This document shows, piece after piece, positions 9,319 through 17,599 of a stretch of DNA of 64,000 nt. The number at the start of each line of letters is the position of its first letter. Positions within the stretch are counted from its first letter, which is position 1. Made by a program: the position numbers and the translations under genes. Under the pieces are notes generated by a model. The model made no database searches. It had not been told where the DNA came from and saw only the letters and a program-made list of their open reading frames with translations. Source of the DNA: Deltaproteobacteria bacterium (GTDB taxonomy: Bacteria > Desulfobacterota > Desulfomonilia > UBA1062); contig JAKPDW010000004.1 of NCBI GenBank assembly GCA_029552245.1, positions 62,001 to 126,000 of the forward strand, read 5' to 3'.

Positions 9319-9558
9319 GGGGTCCTCCTTTCTCGTGTGTCATGGGTGCGCACGGTTGGTGCCGACCGGCGGGCGCCACGCGCCTCGATGCCCACGAGGC
9401 CCCGGCGCATGAGAAGCCCTGCGTGCTGCCGGCCCCCTGCACGCCCACCATACCATCCAGGGCCGGGCCCCGTCATCCATGATCCTGGACACGTGCGAAC
9501 GCTCTATGATACATGCTCTCGAATCCAGAAAATACACCATGTAATGGGAGGACGACAC

Positions 9559-9756
9559 ATGCTGACCAAGAGCGGAAAGAGCCTCGAAGAGCTGATCAAG
9601 AAGGCCATCGACGACCATGTCATCACGAACTCCGAGTACGAGGAGATCATGGAACTGGCGCACGCCGACAACGTGATCGACGCCCACGAGAAGGTCCTCC
9701 TCCAGGAGCTCAACGACCTCATCGCGGACAGGACGATCAAGCGGGTGGCCGGGTAG
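9559..9756 (+). CDS. 65-aa protein of unknown function
   Basis: A short acidic, helical protein starting MLTKSGKSLEELIKKAIDD, with GGGAGGACGACAC ahead of the ATG. The middle contains ADNVIDAHEK, reminiscent of an EF-hand-like or TerB-like helix-loop-helix, but the pattern is too short to assign. It sits alone between the divergent M24 gene and the BMP importer and is closed by a clear hairpin terminator at 9785, so it is probably transcribed as a single unit. Function unknown. Confidence 0.7.
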   Translation: MLTKSGKSLEELIKKAIDDHVITNSEYEEIMELAHADNVIDAHEKVLLQELNDLIADRTIKRVAG

Positions 9757-9784
9757 TCGGTCACTTTGCCCGAACAGGACGTCT

Positions 9785-9817
9785 GCGGGCCCCGTCGACC
9801 GTCGTGGGGCCCGCTTT
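9785..9817 (+). terminator. Rho-independent terminator
   Basis: A perfect 9-bp stem, GCGGGCCCC (9785-9793) with GGGGCCCGC (9806-9814), a 12-base loop, then TTT. It follows the 65-aa gene by 28 bases. Confidence 0.7.
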
Positions 9818-9883
9818 CCATGGGGGGCAACCCCCATACTCCAAGACTCGTACCCCCCGCGTCACCCAGGGCATCCTTGCACC

Positions 9884-9912
9884 TTGCCCTCCGGGGCGTT
9901 TCCCCATATACT
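9884..9912 (+). promoter_or_regulatory. Sigma-70-like promoter of the BMP importer operon
   Basis: TTGCCC (9884-9889), a 17-base spacer and TATACT (9907-9912), about 65 bases upstream of the binding-protein start. Confidence 0.6.
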
Positions 9913-9978
9913 CTGCACCATACTTGCAGGTCGACGACACAGGTTCATCCACAAACCTTGCAGAGGGGGATGGTCACC

Positions 9979-11169
9979 ATGAACAAGAGGCTGGTCTTCG
10001 TTTCCGCACTGGTGCTGATCGTTTTGTCGCCCTTTGTCCCACGGCTTGCAGTCGCAGCGACGAAACCTTACGTGTTCGGCCTGCTGCTGGTGGGACCGTA
10101 CAACGACAAAGGGTACTCACAGGCTCACTACGAGGGCGGGCGTTACGTGGAAAAGACCGTCCCGGGAACGAAGATGATCTACATCGACAAGGTGAACCCG
10201 TCCGACAGGCCCGGCGTGACCATCGTGCAGCTCGTAGACGACATGGTGGAGAAGGGCGCCAGGCTCGTCATAGCCAATTCCGACGACATGAAGGACGGGA
10301 TCAGGGAGGCGGCGAGGAAGCACCCGAACATCCACTTCGTGCACGTCTCCGGCGACGACGTGCTGACGGGCAAGGCCCCGTCGAACCTGGTCAACATCTT
10401 CGGCAGGATGGAGTACGGGAAGATGATGGCCGGGTTCGCCGCGGCCCTCACCACGAAGACCGGCAAGATCGGCTACCTCGGCCCCCTCATCAACGAGGAG
10501 ACGAGGCGGCTCGCCTCCGCCGCGTACCTGGGAGCCCGGTACGCCTGGGAGAAGGTGATCAAGCGCAACCCGAACGACCTCACCTTCCAGGTGACCTGGA
10601 TCGGGTTCTGGTTCAACATACCAGGCGTCACCGCGGATCCCTCGCAGGTGGCCAAGAACTTCTACGACTCCGGCTTCGACGTCGTGATCTCCGGCATCGA
10701 CACCACCGAGGCGGTGATGGTCGCCAAGCAGAAGGTGAACGAGGGCAAGAAGGTCTGGGCGATCCCCTACGATTACGTCGGCGCATGTGAGGGCGGGTCG
10801 TCGGTATGCCTCGGCGTGCCGTACTTCAATTGGGGACCCGGGTATGCGAGCCTCGTGAAGAAATCGATGTCCGGCCACTGGAAGCCGGAGTGGATATGGC
10901 TCGGTCCCGACTGGAAGGACATCAACAACCCAGCGACCTCGACGGTGGGCTTCATGGTCGGCGACGCCCTGTCGCAGGAGGCGAGAAAGGCGCTCAAAGA
11001 CTTTATCGCAGGCCTGGCTTCCGGCAAGGTGCAGCTGTTCAAGGGGCCGCTCAACTTCCAGGACGGCAGGGTCTTCCTCAAGAAGGGCGAGGTGGCCACC
11101 GACAGGCAGATCTGGTATCTGCCCATGCTCCTCCAGGGCATGAAGGGGGCGAGCAGCCAGGCAAAGTAG
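9979..11169 (+). CDS. BMP-family periplasmic substrate-binding protein
   Basis: A 396-aa exported protein. Residues 1-29 form a Sec signal peptide ending in LAVAA; there is no lipobox Cys, so it should be periplasmic and soluble. The mature part is a BMP/PnrA-type periplasmic-binding fold (VFGLLLVGPYNDKGYSQAHY, later GKIGYLGPL and NWGPGYASLV). This family binds nucleosides or related small molecules. The ATG at 9979 is preferred over 9970 because GAGGGGG is nine bases upstream of it. It heads an operon with a two-domain ATPase and two permeases. Confidence 0.88.
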   Translation: MNKRLVFVSALVLIVLSPFVPRLAVAATKPYVFGLLLVGPYNDKGYSQAHYEGGRYVEKTVPGTKMIYIDKVNPSDRPGVTIVQLVDDMVEKGARLVIANSDDMKDGIREAARKHPNIHFVHVSGDDVLTGKAPSNLVNIFGRMEYGKMMAGFAAALTTKTGKIGYLGPLINEETRRLASAAYLGARYAWEKVIKRNPNDLTFQVTWIGFWFNIPGVTADPSQVAKNFYDSGFDVVISGIDTTEAVMVAKQKVNEGKKVWAIPYDYVGACEGGSSVCLGVPYFNWGPGYASLVKKSMSGHWKPEWIWLGPDWKDINNPATSTVGFMVGDALSQEARKALKDFIAGLASGKVQLFKGPLNFQDGRVFLKKGEVATDRQIWYLPMLLQGMKGASSQAK

Positions 11170-11337
11170 GCGCCCGCGAACCGTGGGAGGACCACTTGCC
11201 GCGACCCGCACCGCGTGGGTCATGCGCGGACGCTTCCCTCATGGGGCCATGCTCGGGAACACGGCGGCGCGTCCGACGGCGAGGGCGGCCGGGCCCCCGC
11301 CGGGGGTGTGGCGGGCCGCCCGCGCACGGTTGTCCAC

Positions 11338-12795
11338 ATGACGATAGCACTGAGATCGATACACAAGCACTACGGAGACATCCGCGCGAACGACGGGATC
11401 GACCTCGTCCTCAGGCCCTCGACCGTACACGGCATCCTCGGCGAGAACGGCGCCGGCAAGAGCACGCTCATGAAGATCCTGTCCGGCTACGTACGCAAGA
11501 CGAGCGGGACCATCCTCGTGGACTCCGAGGAGGTGGACTTCAAGAACCCGGCTGAAGCCGCATCCCACGGCATCGGCATGCTCTACCAGGACCCGCTGGA
11601 CTTTCCCCCGTTGACCGTGCTCGAGAACTTCATGGCAGGGCAGCGCATGAAGGCCTGGCCTGACAGGTCACTGTTCAGGAAGAGGCTTGCCGGCCTGTGC
11701 CGCGAGATGGGCTTCGACCTCGACCCCGAGACACCCGTGGTCAGGCTGACCGTGGGGGAGAGGCAGCAGCTGGAGCTCGCCAGGCACCTGGCGGCGGGCA
11801 GGAGGGTCTTGATCCTCGACGAACCGACCACGGGGATCTCCTCGCTCCAGAAGGATGTGCTGTTCTCGGCGCTCAGGAGGCTCTCCTCGGGAGGGGCGAC
11901 CGTGGTGCTCGTGTCGCACAAGCTCGAGGACGTGGAGACCCTGTGCGACGAGGTGACCGTGCTCAAGAAGGGCAGGGTTTCAGGCTCTGCGGTTCGACCC
12001 TTCTCCACGGGTGCACTGCTGGAGATGATGTTCGGCAGGGAACCGGCGCCCCCCCTGCGCAAGGGGCACGAGCCGGGGGCGCAGGCCCTCTTTCTCGAGG
12101 GGGTCCATGCTCACGGGGGCAGGACCGGCCTTGCCCAATGCACGGTGAAGGTGAACAGGGGCGAGGTGGTGGGACTTGCGGGTCTCGAGGGAAGCGGGCA
12201 GGACGTGTTCCTCCGGGTGGCAGCCGGGCTGACGCGGCCGACCAGGGGCAGGGTCCACGTCTCGAGAAAGGACATGACGGGAAGGGATCACCATGCCTTC
12301 AAGACGATGGGCGTGGCTTTCCAGCCCGCGGCCAGGCTGGAGGAGGGGCTGATCGCGGGGCTCAGCGTGGCGGAGCACTGCGCGATCCTGGAAAGGTCTT
12401 CGTTCTCCCTTGACCTGGATGCATCCGCGTCCCTGGCGCAAGAAAGGATCCAGAGCTTCCAGGTGGCGGCCAGGCCCGAGAGCCCCGTGGAGTCGCTCTC
12501 AGGCGGCAACCAGCAGAGACTCCTCCTCTCCTTCCTCCCTGACGACCCCGTGCTCCTGCTCCTCGAGAACCCGACGCGGGGTCTCGACAGAGAGTCTGTC
12601 AGGTGGGTCTGGGAACGACTCGACGCGATCGCCTCCAACGGCGCGGCGATCGTCTTCTCGTCTTCCGAGATCGACGAGATCCTCATGGTGTCCGACAGGG
12701 TGCTCGTCTTCTTCGAGGGGAGGATCATACACGACGTCCGTCCCGAGGACACCGACGCCCTCATGCTCGGGAAGGCCATCGCGGGGAGGGTGTGA
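11338..12795 (+). CDS. Two-domain ABC transporter ATPase (BMP-type importer)
   Basis: A 485-aa protein with tandem ATPase domains. The first has Walker A GENGAGKST, signature LTVGERQQLEL and Walker B VLILDEPTTGI. The second has a degenerate P-loop (GLEGSGQD), signature LSGGNQQRLLL and LLLENPTRGLD, the asymmetric arrangement typical of RbsA/NupO-like ATPases. No good ribosome-binding site precedes ATG 11338; the in-frame extension upstream is low-complexity and looks non-coding. It energises the import system encoded with the flanking genes. Confidence 0.88.
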   Translation: MTIALRSIHKHYGDIRANDGIDLVLRPSTVHGILGENGAGKSTLMKILSGYVRKTSGTILVDSEEVDFKNPAEAASHGIGMLYQDPLDFPPLTVLENFMAGQRMKAWPDRSLFRKRLAGLCREMGFDLDPETPVVRLTVGERQQLELARHLAAGRRVLILDEPTTGISSLQKDVLFSALRRLSSGGATVVLVSHKLEDVETLCDEVTVLKKGRVSGSAVRPFSTGALLEMMFGREPAPPLRKGHEPGAQALFLEGVHAHGGRTGLAQCTVKVNRGEVVGLAGLEGSGQDVFLRVAAGLTRPTRGRVHVSRKDMTGRDHHAFKTMGVAFQPAARLEEGLIAGLSVAEHCAILERSSFSLDLDASASLAQERIQSFQVAARPESPVESLSGGNQQRLLLSFLPDDPVLLLLENPTRGLDRESVRWVWERLDAIASNGAAIVFSSSEIDEILMVSDRVLVFFEGRIIHDVRPEDTDALMLGKAIAGRV

Positions 12796-12800
12796 GGACG

Positions 12801-13871
12801 GTGTTTGCAAGGATGGGTCGTCCCCTCGAGATGGGCCTGAAGACGGCCCTTGCAGGTGTCGCGGAGATCGCGGCGAGCGTGCTGGTCGTCGTCGCGTTCA
12901 CCACGCTCGTGCTCCTCGTGGCGGGCGCCCCGCCGCTGGACACCTTCGCCGTGCTCGTCAAGGGTTCTCTGGGGTCGTGGTCCAAGCTGTCGCACGTGAT
13001 CAAGGTGTGGATCCCTCTCACGCTGGCGTCGTGCGGGCTTCTCTTCACGTTCAAGGCGGGGCTCTGGAACATCGGGGTCGAAGGACAGGTCATGATGGGG
13101 GCGGTCGCCACGACCCTGGCGATGAGAATGGGCGGCCCATCGCCGCTTGCAGGCATGGTCACGGCGCTGGCTCTCGTGGCGGGTATGGCCGGCGGGGCGC
13201 TGTGGGCGCTGTGCGCCGGGTTCCTGAAGACGAAGGCAGGGGTGCACGAGATCTTCGCCGGGCTCGGCCTCAACTTCGTCTCACAGGGCCTGGTGCTGTG
13301 GCTCATCTTCGGTCCGTGGAAGCAGCCTGGTATCGCCTCCATGAGCGGGACGGAGACGTTCGACGAAAGGCTCTGGATACCTTCCATCGAGGCCCTCAAC
13401 CTCTCGCCCGCAGCCCTGGGCATGGCCGTCGCCGCGGTGATCGTGACCGCCTACCTGCTGTCCTCCACCCGGCTGGGGCTGTATTTGCGCGCCGTGGGCG
13501 GGAACGAGAAGGCTGCCGTCCTGTTCGGACTGAAACCCCATGCCGTGATGACCGCGGCGATGCTCTGCGCCGGCGGTCTTGCAGGGCTCGCCGGCGCCTT
13601 CCAGGTCTCAGGCGTGTACCACCGCCTCATACCCGCCATCTCGAGCGGTTACGGCTACCTCGCCCTGCTCGTCGTGCTGCTCGCCTATTACAACGTCTGG
13701 GCCGCGCCGGTGGTGGCCTTCTTCTTCGCGTGCCTGAACACCGGGGCCATCCAGCTCCCCATGTTGCTCTCCCTCGACTCGTCCCTGAGCGGGGTGATCC
13801 AGGGGTCCATGGTGATCGCGGCCCTCGCCGTACACTCGGTGAGCACCCGCTCGAGGAGGTCCAGGGGGTGA
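12801..13871 (+). CDS. BMP-type ABC importer permease 1
   Basis: An integral membrane protein of about 356 aa with eight or more hydrophobic segments and the family signature LFTFKAGLWNIGVEGQVMMG. Later segments include HEIFAGLGLNFV and LRAVGGNEKAAVLFG. GTG start candidates are 12792 (overlapping the ATPase stop as GTGA) and 12801, plus ATG 12813; I chose 12801, which leaves workable spacing to GGGAGGG. It pairs with the next gene to form the transmembrane channel. Confidence 0.85.
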   Translation: MFARMGRPLEMGLKTALAGVAEIAASVLVVVAFTTLVLLVAGAPPLDTFAVLVKGSLGSWSKLSHVIKVWIPLTLASCGLLFTFKAGLWNIGVEGQVMMGAVATTLAMRMGGPSPLAGMVTALALVAGMAGGALWALCAGFLKTKAGVHEIFAGLGLNFVSQGLVLWLIFGPWKQPGIASMSGTETFDERLWIPSIEALNLSPAALGMAVAAVIVTAYLLSSTRLGLYLRAVGGNEKAAVLFGLKPHAVMTAAMLCAGGLAGLAGAFQVSGVYHRLIPAISSGYGYLALLVVLLAYYNVWAAPVVAFFFACLNTGAIQLPMLLSLDSSLSGVIQGSMVIAALAVHSVSTRSRRSRG

Positions 13872-14854
13872 TGATGGACGGCTTCGACATGCTCCTCGTG
13901 GCATCGGCCGTGATCGCTGGCGCCGCGCCGCTGGTGATGGCAACCCTCGGCGAGACCCTGACCGAGAGGGCCGGGGTCGTCAACTTGTCGCTCGATGGGA
14001 CCATCGTGCTCAGCGCCATGGCCGCGTTCGTGGTCGCATCTCTCTCCGGGAGCCTGCTTGCGGGGTTCGCCGTCTCGGCCGCCGTGGGGGCCTGTGTGGC
14101 CGCGCTCGTCGCCCTGTTCTCGGTGCGCCTGGGGATGTCGCAGGTGGCCGTGGGGTTCGTCCTCACGCTCATGACCAGGGATCTCGCATATTTCCTCGGG
14201 AGCCAGTACGCCAGGACCGAAGGCCCCATTTCTGGGTCTGCGCCCGTGCCGGTCCTCTCGGGCATGCCTGTTCTCGGACAGGTGTTGTTCAACCACAGCG
14301 TGCCGGTCTACCTGAGCATGATCATGGTGGCATTTGCCTGGTGGTACCTCTACCGTACTTCCTGGGGGCTTCGTCTCAGGTGCGTGGGGGAAAACATGGA
14401 GGCGGCCTACGCCAGGGGGATCGACCCGGACCTGGTCCGCGTCGTCTACACGGTCGCCGGGGGCGCCCTGGTGGGGCTCTCCGGGGCGGCGTTCTCCCTG
14501 TGCACGAAGCCGGGCTGGGGCCAGCCGCAGGGCTGCGAGGGGTCAGGCTGGATCGCGCTCGCGCTCGTGATCTTCGGGGCGTGGCACCCTGTGAGGGCGG
14601 CGCTCGGCGCCTACCTGTTCGCGTTCCTCCAGGTCATGAGCATCCACTTCCAGTCGTGGTTCCCGGACGTGCCGGCCCAGGTGTTCCAGGTGGCGCCGTT
14701 TCCCCTCATGATCTTCCTCCTCGCCGTCTCGACCCTCGTCCACAGCGAGGAGGCGAAGATGCTTGCCGAGAGGCACCCTCTCCTGAGGATCCTCACGAGA
14801 GGTCTCGCACAGGCGCCCCCCCTGTCCCTGGGAAAGGCGAGGAGCAGGGACTGA
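13871..14854 (+). CDS. BMP-type ABC importer permease 2
   Basis: A 327-aa membrane protein with the partner signature ETLTERAGVVNLSLDGTI, then repeated hydrophobic helices, and LRCVGENMEAAYARGID as the coupling region. The ATG shares one base with the preceding stop (TGATG), so the permeases are translationally coupled. It completes a canonical binding protein-ATPase-permease-permease importer, probably for nucleosides or purine-like compounds by family analogy. Confidence 0.87.
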   Translation: MMDGFDMLLVASAVIAGAAPLVMATLGETLTERAGVVNLSLDGTIVLSAMAAFVVASLSGSLLAGFAVSAAVGACVAALVALFSVRLGMSQVAVGFVLTLMTRDLAYFLGSQYARTEGPISGSAPVPVLSGMPVLGQVLFNHSVPVYLSMIMVAFAWWYLYRTSWGLRLRCVGENMEAAYARGIDPDLVRVVYTVAGGALVGLSGAAFSLCTKPGWGQPQGCEGSGWIALALVIFGAWHPVRAALGAYLFAFLQVMSIHFQSWFPDVPAQVFQVAPFPLMIFLLAVSTLVHSEEAKMLAERHPLLRILTRGLAQAPPLSLGKARSRD

Positions 14855-15233
14855 CACCCCGCATCCAGGCACAGAGGACCCTCCGGTGCAGCCTTGGGCC
14901 TTCTCTGCGTCACGATGCCGGAGGTTTCCAGGGAGTCACCCGCGGTCACGTCTCGAAGGGGACGCCCGATGCCTCCCAAGCACTGAACACTTCAGGTGGT
15001 TGCCCGGAGAAGCGGGTCTTCCCCAAGACGGGAGATGGGTGATCGAGACGGGGCCAGGGGCACGGCCTCAGGCACCCCCGGCGTGGATGCGCTCGGGGGG
15101 GAACGGGGAAGAAAGAGGGCGGACAAGATATATTCCCCAGCTGTCTTGGTATCCAGCTTCCATCAGGAAGGCGGAAGAATCCAAAGACGCCTTTGACGGG
15201 GGAGATATACGCATCGGCCGTCTCTGTATCCAC
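14855..15233. other. Intergenic stretch without recognisable gene
   Basis: Between the convergent permease and exported-protein genes I see no coding frame with family features, no ribosome-binding site of note and no obvious repeat. Confidence 0.5.
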
Positions 15234-15291
15234 GCCCCAAGGCTTGTCTCGGGGTGTCGTCCCGCACGCGTGAAGGGGACGAGCTTGGGGC
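15234..15291 (-). terminator. Long hairpin after the exported-protein gene
   Basis: GCCCCAAG (15234-15241) pairs with CTTGGGGC (15284-15291), and CTTGTC with GACGAG inside it. The stem begins three bases beyond the stop codon of the minus-strand gene. There is no T-run. Confidence 0.5.
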
Positions 15292-15294
15292 AGT

Positions 15295-15753
15295 TCAGGG
15301 CTGACTGCCCAGGGTCACGGTGAACCCGGCCTCCTCGGCGGTGACCTGGAGGGCCCCAGGCGCGAGGCGCACGAAGGTCTGGGAGGTGTCCCCCGCCGTG
15401 CGGGTTCCCACGTCGATGGTCATGGGCTTGCACATGGTGGCGGCGTCGTATCCGCCGTAGTGGTCGTTCGGGTCAGTTCTGAGTCGTACCCGGACGTTCT
15501 CGATCCTCAGGTCCTTCACGCCTATGTACCCCGGTCCTGTGTCGATCCCCCAGGGGTTGTACGGCCCGGGCTCGAGCCCGTCCTCGTCACCCCAGGCGAT
15601 CACGTCGACGTGTATGCTCAACGTGACGTCTGGGTTGATGGAAATGCCGGCCTGGGAATAGACGAGATCGAGCGCGGAATCGTTCAGCAAGGTCATGCCG
15701 TGGCTGGTCAGCGGAACGAGGACCGCTGCCATGAGAGCCAACCACCGTGACAT
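15295..15753 (-). CDS. Exported protein with L-x-D-x-x-L-x-x-V-x-x-Q-A-G-I motif
   Basis: A 152-aa protein with a short signal peptide (MSRWLALMAAVLVPLTSHG). Right after it comes LNDSALDLVYSQAGISI, a pattern found at the start of a group of small secreted or outer-membrane-associated proteins in Proteobacteria (DUF6160-like; family from memory, not checked). The rest is beta-rich with AWGDEDG. GGAGG lies seven bases before the ATG. It has its own promoter at 15831 and a hairpin right after the stop, so it is probably monocistronic. Function unknown. Confidence 0.75.
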   Translation of the reverse strand: MSRWLALMAAVLVPLTSHGMTLLNDSALDLVYSQAGISINPDVTLSIHVDVIAWGDEDGLEPGPYNPWGIDTGPGYIGVKDLRIENVRVRLRTDPNDHYGGYDAATMCKPMTIDVGTRTAGDTSQTFVRLAPGALQVTAEEAGFTVTLGSQP

Positions 15754-15830
15754 GCCGTTTCCTCCGTGTCGAATGCCCTGTCCTGCCCGGTGCGCCGTGG
15801 CGCCTGTATGCCGGGCCCAGTCGTGTTCAC

Positions 15831-15859
15831 ATGATAAGATCATTGCGGCGAGGTTGCAA
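15831..15859 (-). promoter_or_regulatory. Promoter of the exported-protein gene
   Basis: Reading the minus strand: TTGCAA (15859-15854), 17 bases, TATCAT (15836-15831), about 78 bases upstream of the start codon. Confidence 0.6.
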
Positions 15860-16102
15860 GTGCAGAGTCCCTCTCAGAGGACAGGAAGGGGGCGCCCCTT
15901 TCAGGCCGCCATGGAGGACTCCCATGGGTGTCGGTGCCGTGGCCCTCGATCGTCGTGAACGTGCTGCAGCGGGTAGGGCGCCATTGGGCGGGATGCGTGC
16001 CAGGGCGCGGAAACCAGGGACAACCGGGGTCATGACCTCTCGGCCGTAACGGGTCGTCCCGTGTCGTGCAGGAGAGGTCGGTCTTTCCTGCACACGGCTT
16101 TG
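15860..16102. other. Non-coding spacer
   Basis: Nothing recognisable between the promoter of the exported-protein gene and the end of the 42-aa gene; frames here lack start signals and family features. Confidence 0.4.
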
Positions 16103-16231
16103 TCATGGCCTTTCAGGCTTGACCGGCCTCTTGCCCCTTTCCTGCCGGGCCCTTTCCTTCGCAGACCTGCCGCGTTCCTTGATGAGGCGGGATATGTCCT
16201 TCTGGCGCCTGGTGACCTTGCCTTGAGCCAC
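16103..16231 (-). CDS. Small basic protein, 42 aa (candidate)
   Basis: On the minus strand a GTG with GGGAGG five bases upstream opens a 42-codon frame: (M)AQGKVTRRQKDISRLIKER followed by about 20 more residues that are mostly Lys, Arg, Glu and Gln. The composition (strongly basic, helix-forming) and the well-placed ribosome-binding site argue for a real gene, perhaps a nucleic-acid- or ribosome-associated small protein. No family is recognised. It lies 99 bases downstream of ndk in the same direction and could be co-transcribed with it. Confidence 0.5.
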   Translation of the reverse strand: MAQGKVTRRQKDISRLIKERGRSAKERARQERGKRPVKPERP

Positions 16232-16330
16232 GACAGCCTCCCGTGCCCGTTACCTTCGGCCCTCCTCCCGTGCTGCGCGGTTACGTGAGAGACCTTTCCT
16301 GGTGTGAGGCAGGGCCATGTGGTATGGGGT

Positions 16331-17068
16331 CTACAGCACGTTCTCCATGTTGATGAGGTACTTGGCGGCGACCGCGTTGACAGAGCATGCAGCCTTTGCG
16401 CCTGCCAGGTGTGATCTCAAGGACTCGAGGTCGGACTTCCAGGCCAGGTCTCCAGGAGACAAGAAGCCGATGCCCCCCGGCGAGTAGGTGGACGAGAGCC
16501 CGCCGTCTTGGTAGTAGTAATGGGTGTCGCATATCTCGGTCTCGTAGTCCCGCATGTGTGGAGGGATGTCGGTGGGCTTGAACCACAGCTTGATCTCCCT
16601 CTCGGCGTCCGCCGTGTTCGCAGAGGCGTGTATGAGGTTGTCGACCCGCTCCCCGATGACCTCTCCCTTGTCGTTCTTCACGGGCACCACGGTGCCGAGG
16701 GCGCGTATGCAACCGGGCTTCTTGACCCTGGCCTCGTGCGGGTTGGTCGGGCCGGCGATGTCCCTGATCTTCCTGATCGCCTCCGGCCCCTGGTACACGA
16801 ACGCGATGACCCTGCGCTTCCATGGCTCGTCCGGGTAGTGGAGTTTGCCGGTGATGTACTCGAGGAGCGGCTCAAAGAAGAACTTGCCCCTATGTTCGTC
16901 GTAGTGTTCCTCGGCAAGTATCCTGTTCACGGAGACGATCTTGGCGCCTGCGAAACGCAGCCCCGTGTGGAACTCGGAGAGCATGGAGAGGATGTACCCG
17001 GTGAGGGAATTCTTCATTGCGTCGGGCTTGATGAGCACGAGACTGTTTTCGCGTTCTTCGGATACCAT
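16331..17068 (-). CDS. ndk: Nucleoside diphosphate kinase, long form
   Basis: A 245-aa protein. The first part is an NDP kinase domain: SLVLIKPDAMKNSLTGYIL, then GPTNPHEARV, GCIRALG and the active-site His in NLIHASANTADAEREI (canonical N-x-x-H-G-S-D; here H-A-S-A). It would equilibrate NTP pools via a phospho-His intermediate. At 245 aa it exceeds the usual 140-150 aa: it has an enlarged central region and a tail of about 70 residues with CDTHYYYQDGG and no family match I recognise. GGAGGAGGCCC precedes the ATG; a strong promoter lies upstream. Confidence 0.85.
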   Translation of the reverse strand: MVSEERENSLVLIKPDAMKNSLTGYILSMLSEFHTGLRFAGAKIVSVNRILAEEHYDEHRGKFFFEPLLEYITGKLHYPDEPWKRRVIAFVYQGPEAIRKIRDIAGPTNPHEARVKKPGCIRALGTVVPVKNDKGEVIGERVDNLIHASANTADAEREIKLWFKPTDIPPHMRDYETEICDTHYYYQDGGLSSTYSPGGIGFLSPGDLAWKSDLESLRSHLAGAKAACSVNAVAAKYLINMENVL

Positions 17069-17104
17069 GGGCCTCCTCCGCTCTATGGTCTGGAATCTGC
17101 AGGG

Positions 17105-17133
17105 TTGATACAGGCAACAAGCCAGGGTGTCAA
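17105..17133 (-). promoter_or_regulatory. Promoter of ndk
   Basis: Minus strand: TTGACA (17133-17128), 17-base spacer, TATCAA (17110-17105), about 37 bases before the ndk start. Confidence 0.65.
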
Positions 17134-17332
17134 CAGGAGATTTCCCGCCGTGAGACGGACTGCGTGCCACGGCGGCGGGCCTCATGGGGGGCGACGGGAG
17201 CGCGGCCTGAGGGATCGAGAGTGCCTGTCGCGTCCGGCCTCAGGCTGCTCGCGCCATGCCCTGCGGGGAGTGAGCGGCCATGCTCGATCCAGGCGGCGCA
17301 CGGCCGAGCCGACACCGGGCACGTGCCGAAGG

Positions 17333-17432
17333 GAACGAGGATGGTGTCTTGGCGATGACGCTAAAGGTTCAGGGTAAACAAGCAGGCCTTGGCCCGGTAT
17401 CTGGGCTGTGAACGAGGATGGTGTCTTGGCGA
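17333..17432. repeat. Direct repeat, two copies of 23 bases at 77-base spacing
   Basis: GAACGAGGATGGTGTCTTGG plus CGA occurs at 17333-17355 and 17410-17432 without mismatch. The repeats lie in the 466-base spacer 17134-17599 between the ndk promoter and the hydrolase stop, which otherwise shows no gene. Confidence 0.7.
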
Positions 17433-17599
17433 GGACGCCCGAGGGAGGGAAGGGAGGCGGGGTGCGAGGTGTCGATGGGGGAGCATCGAGACGAAACCCC
17501 CGGTACCGTTCCAGCAGCGGTCAAGGACGCGGCGATGCGCGCGGCCGCACCGGCCCGGACCAGTCCGAGGCAGTGTCTCGGTGATCCTGCGGTATGCCC

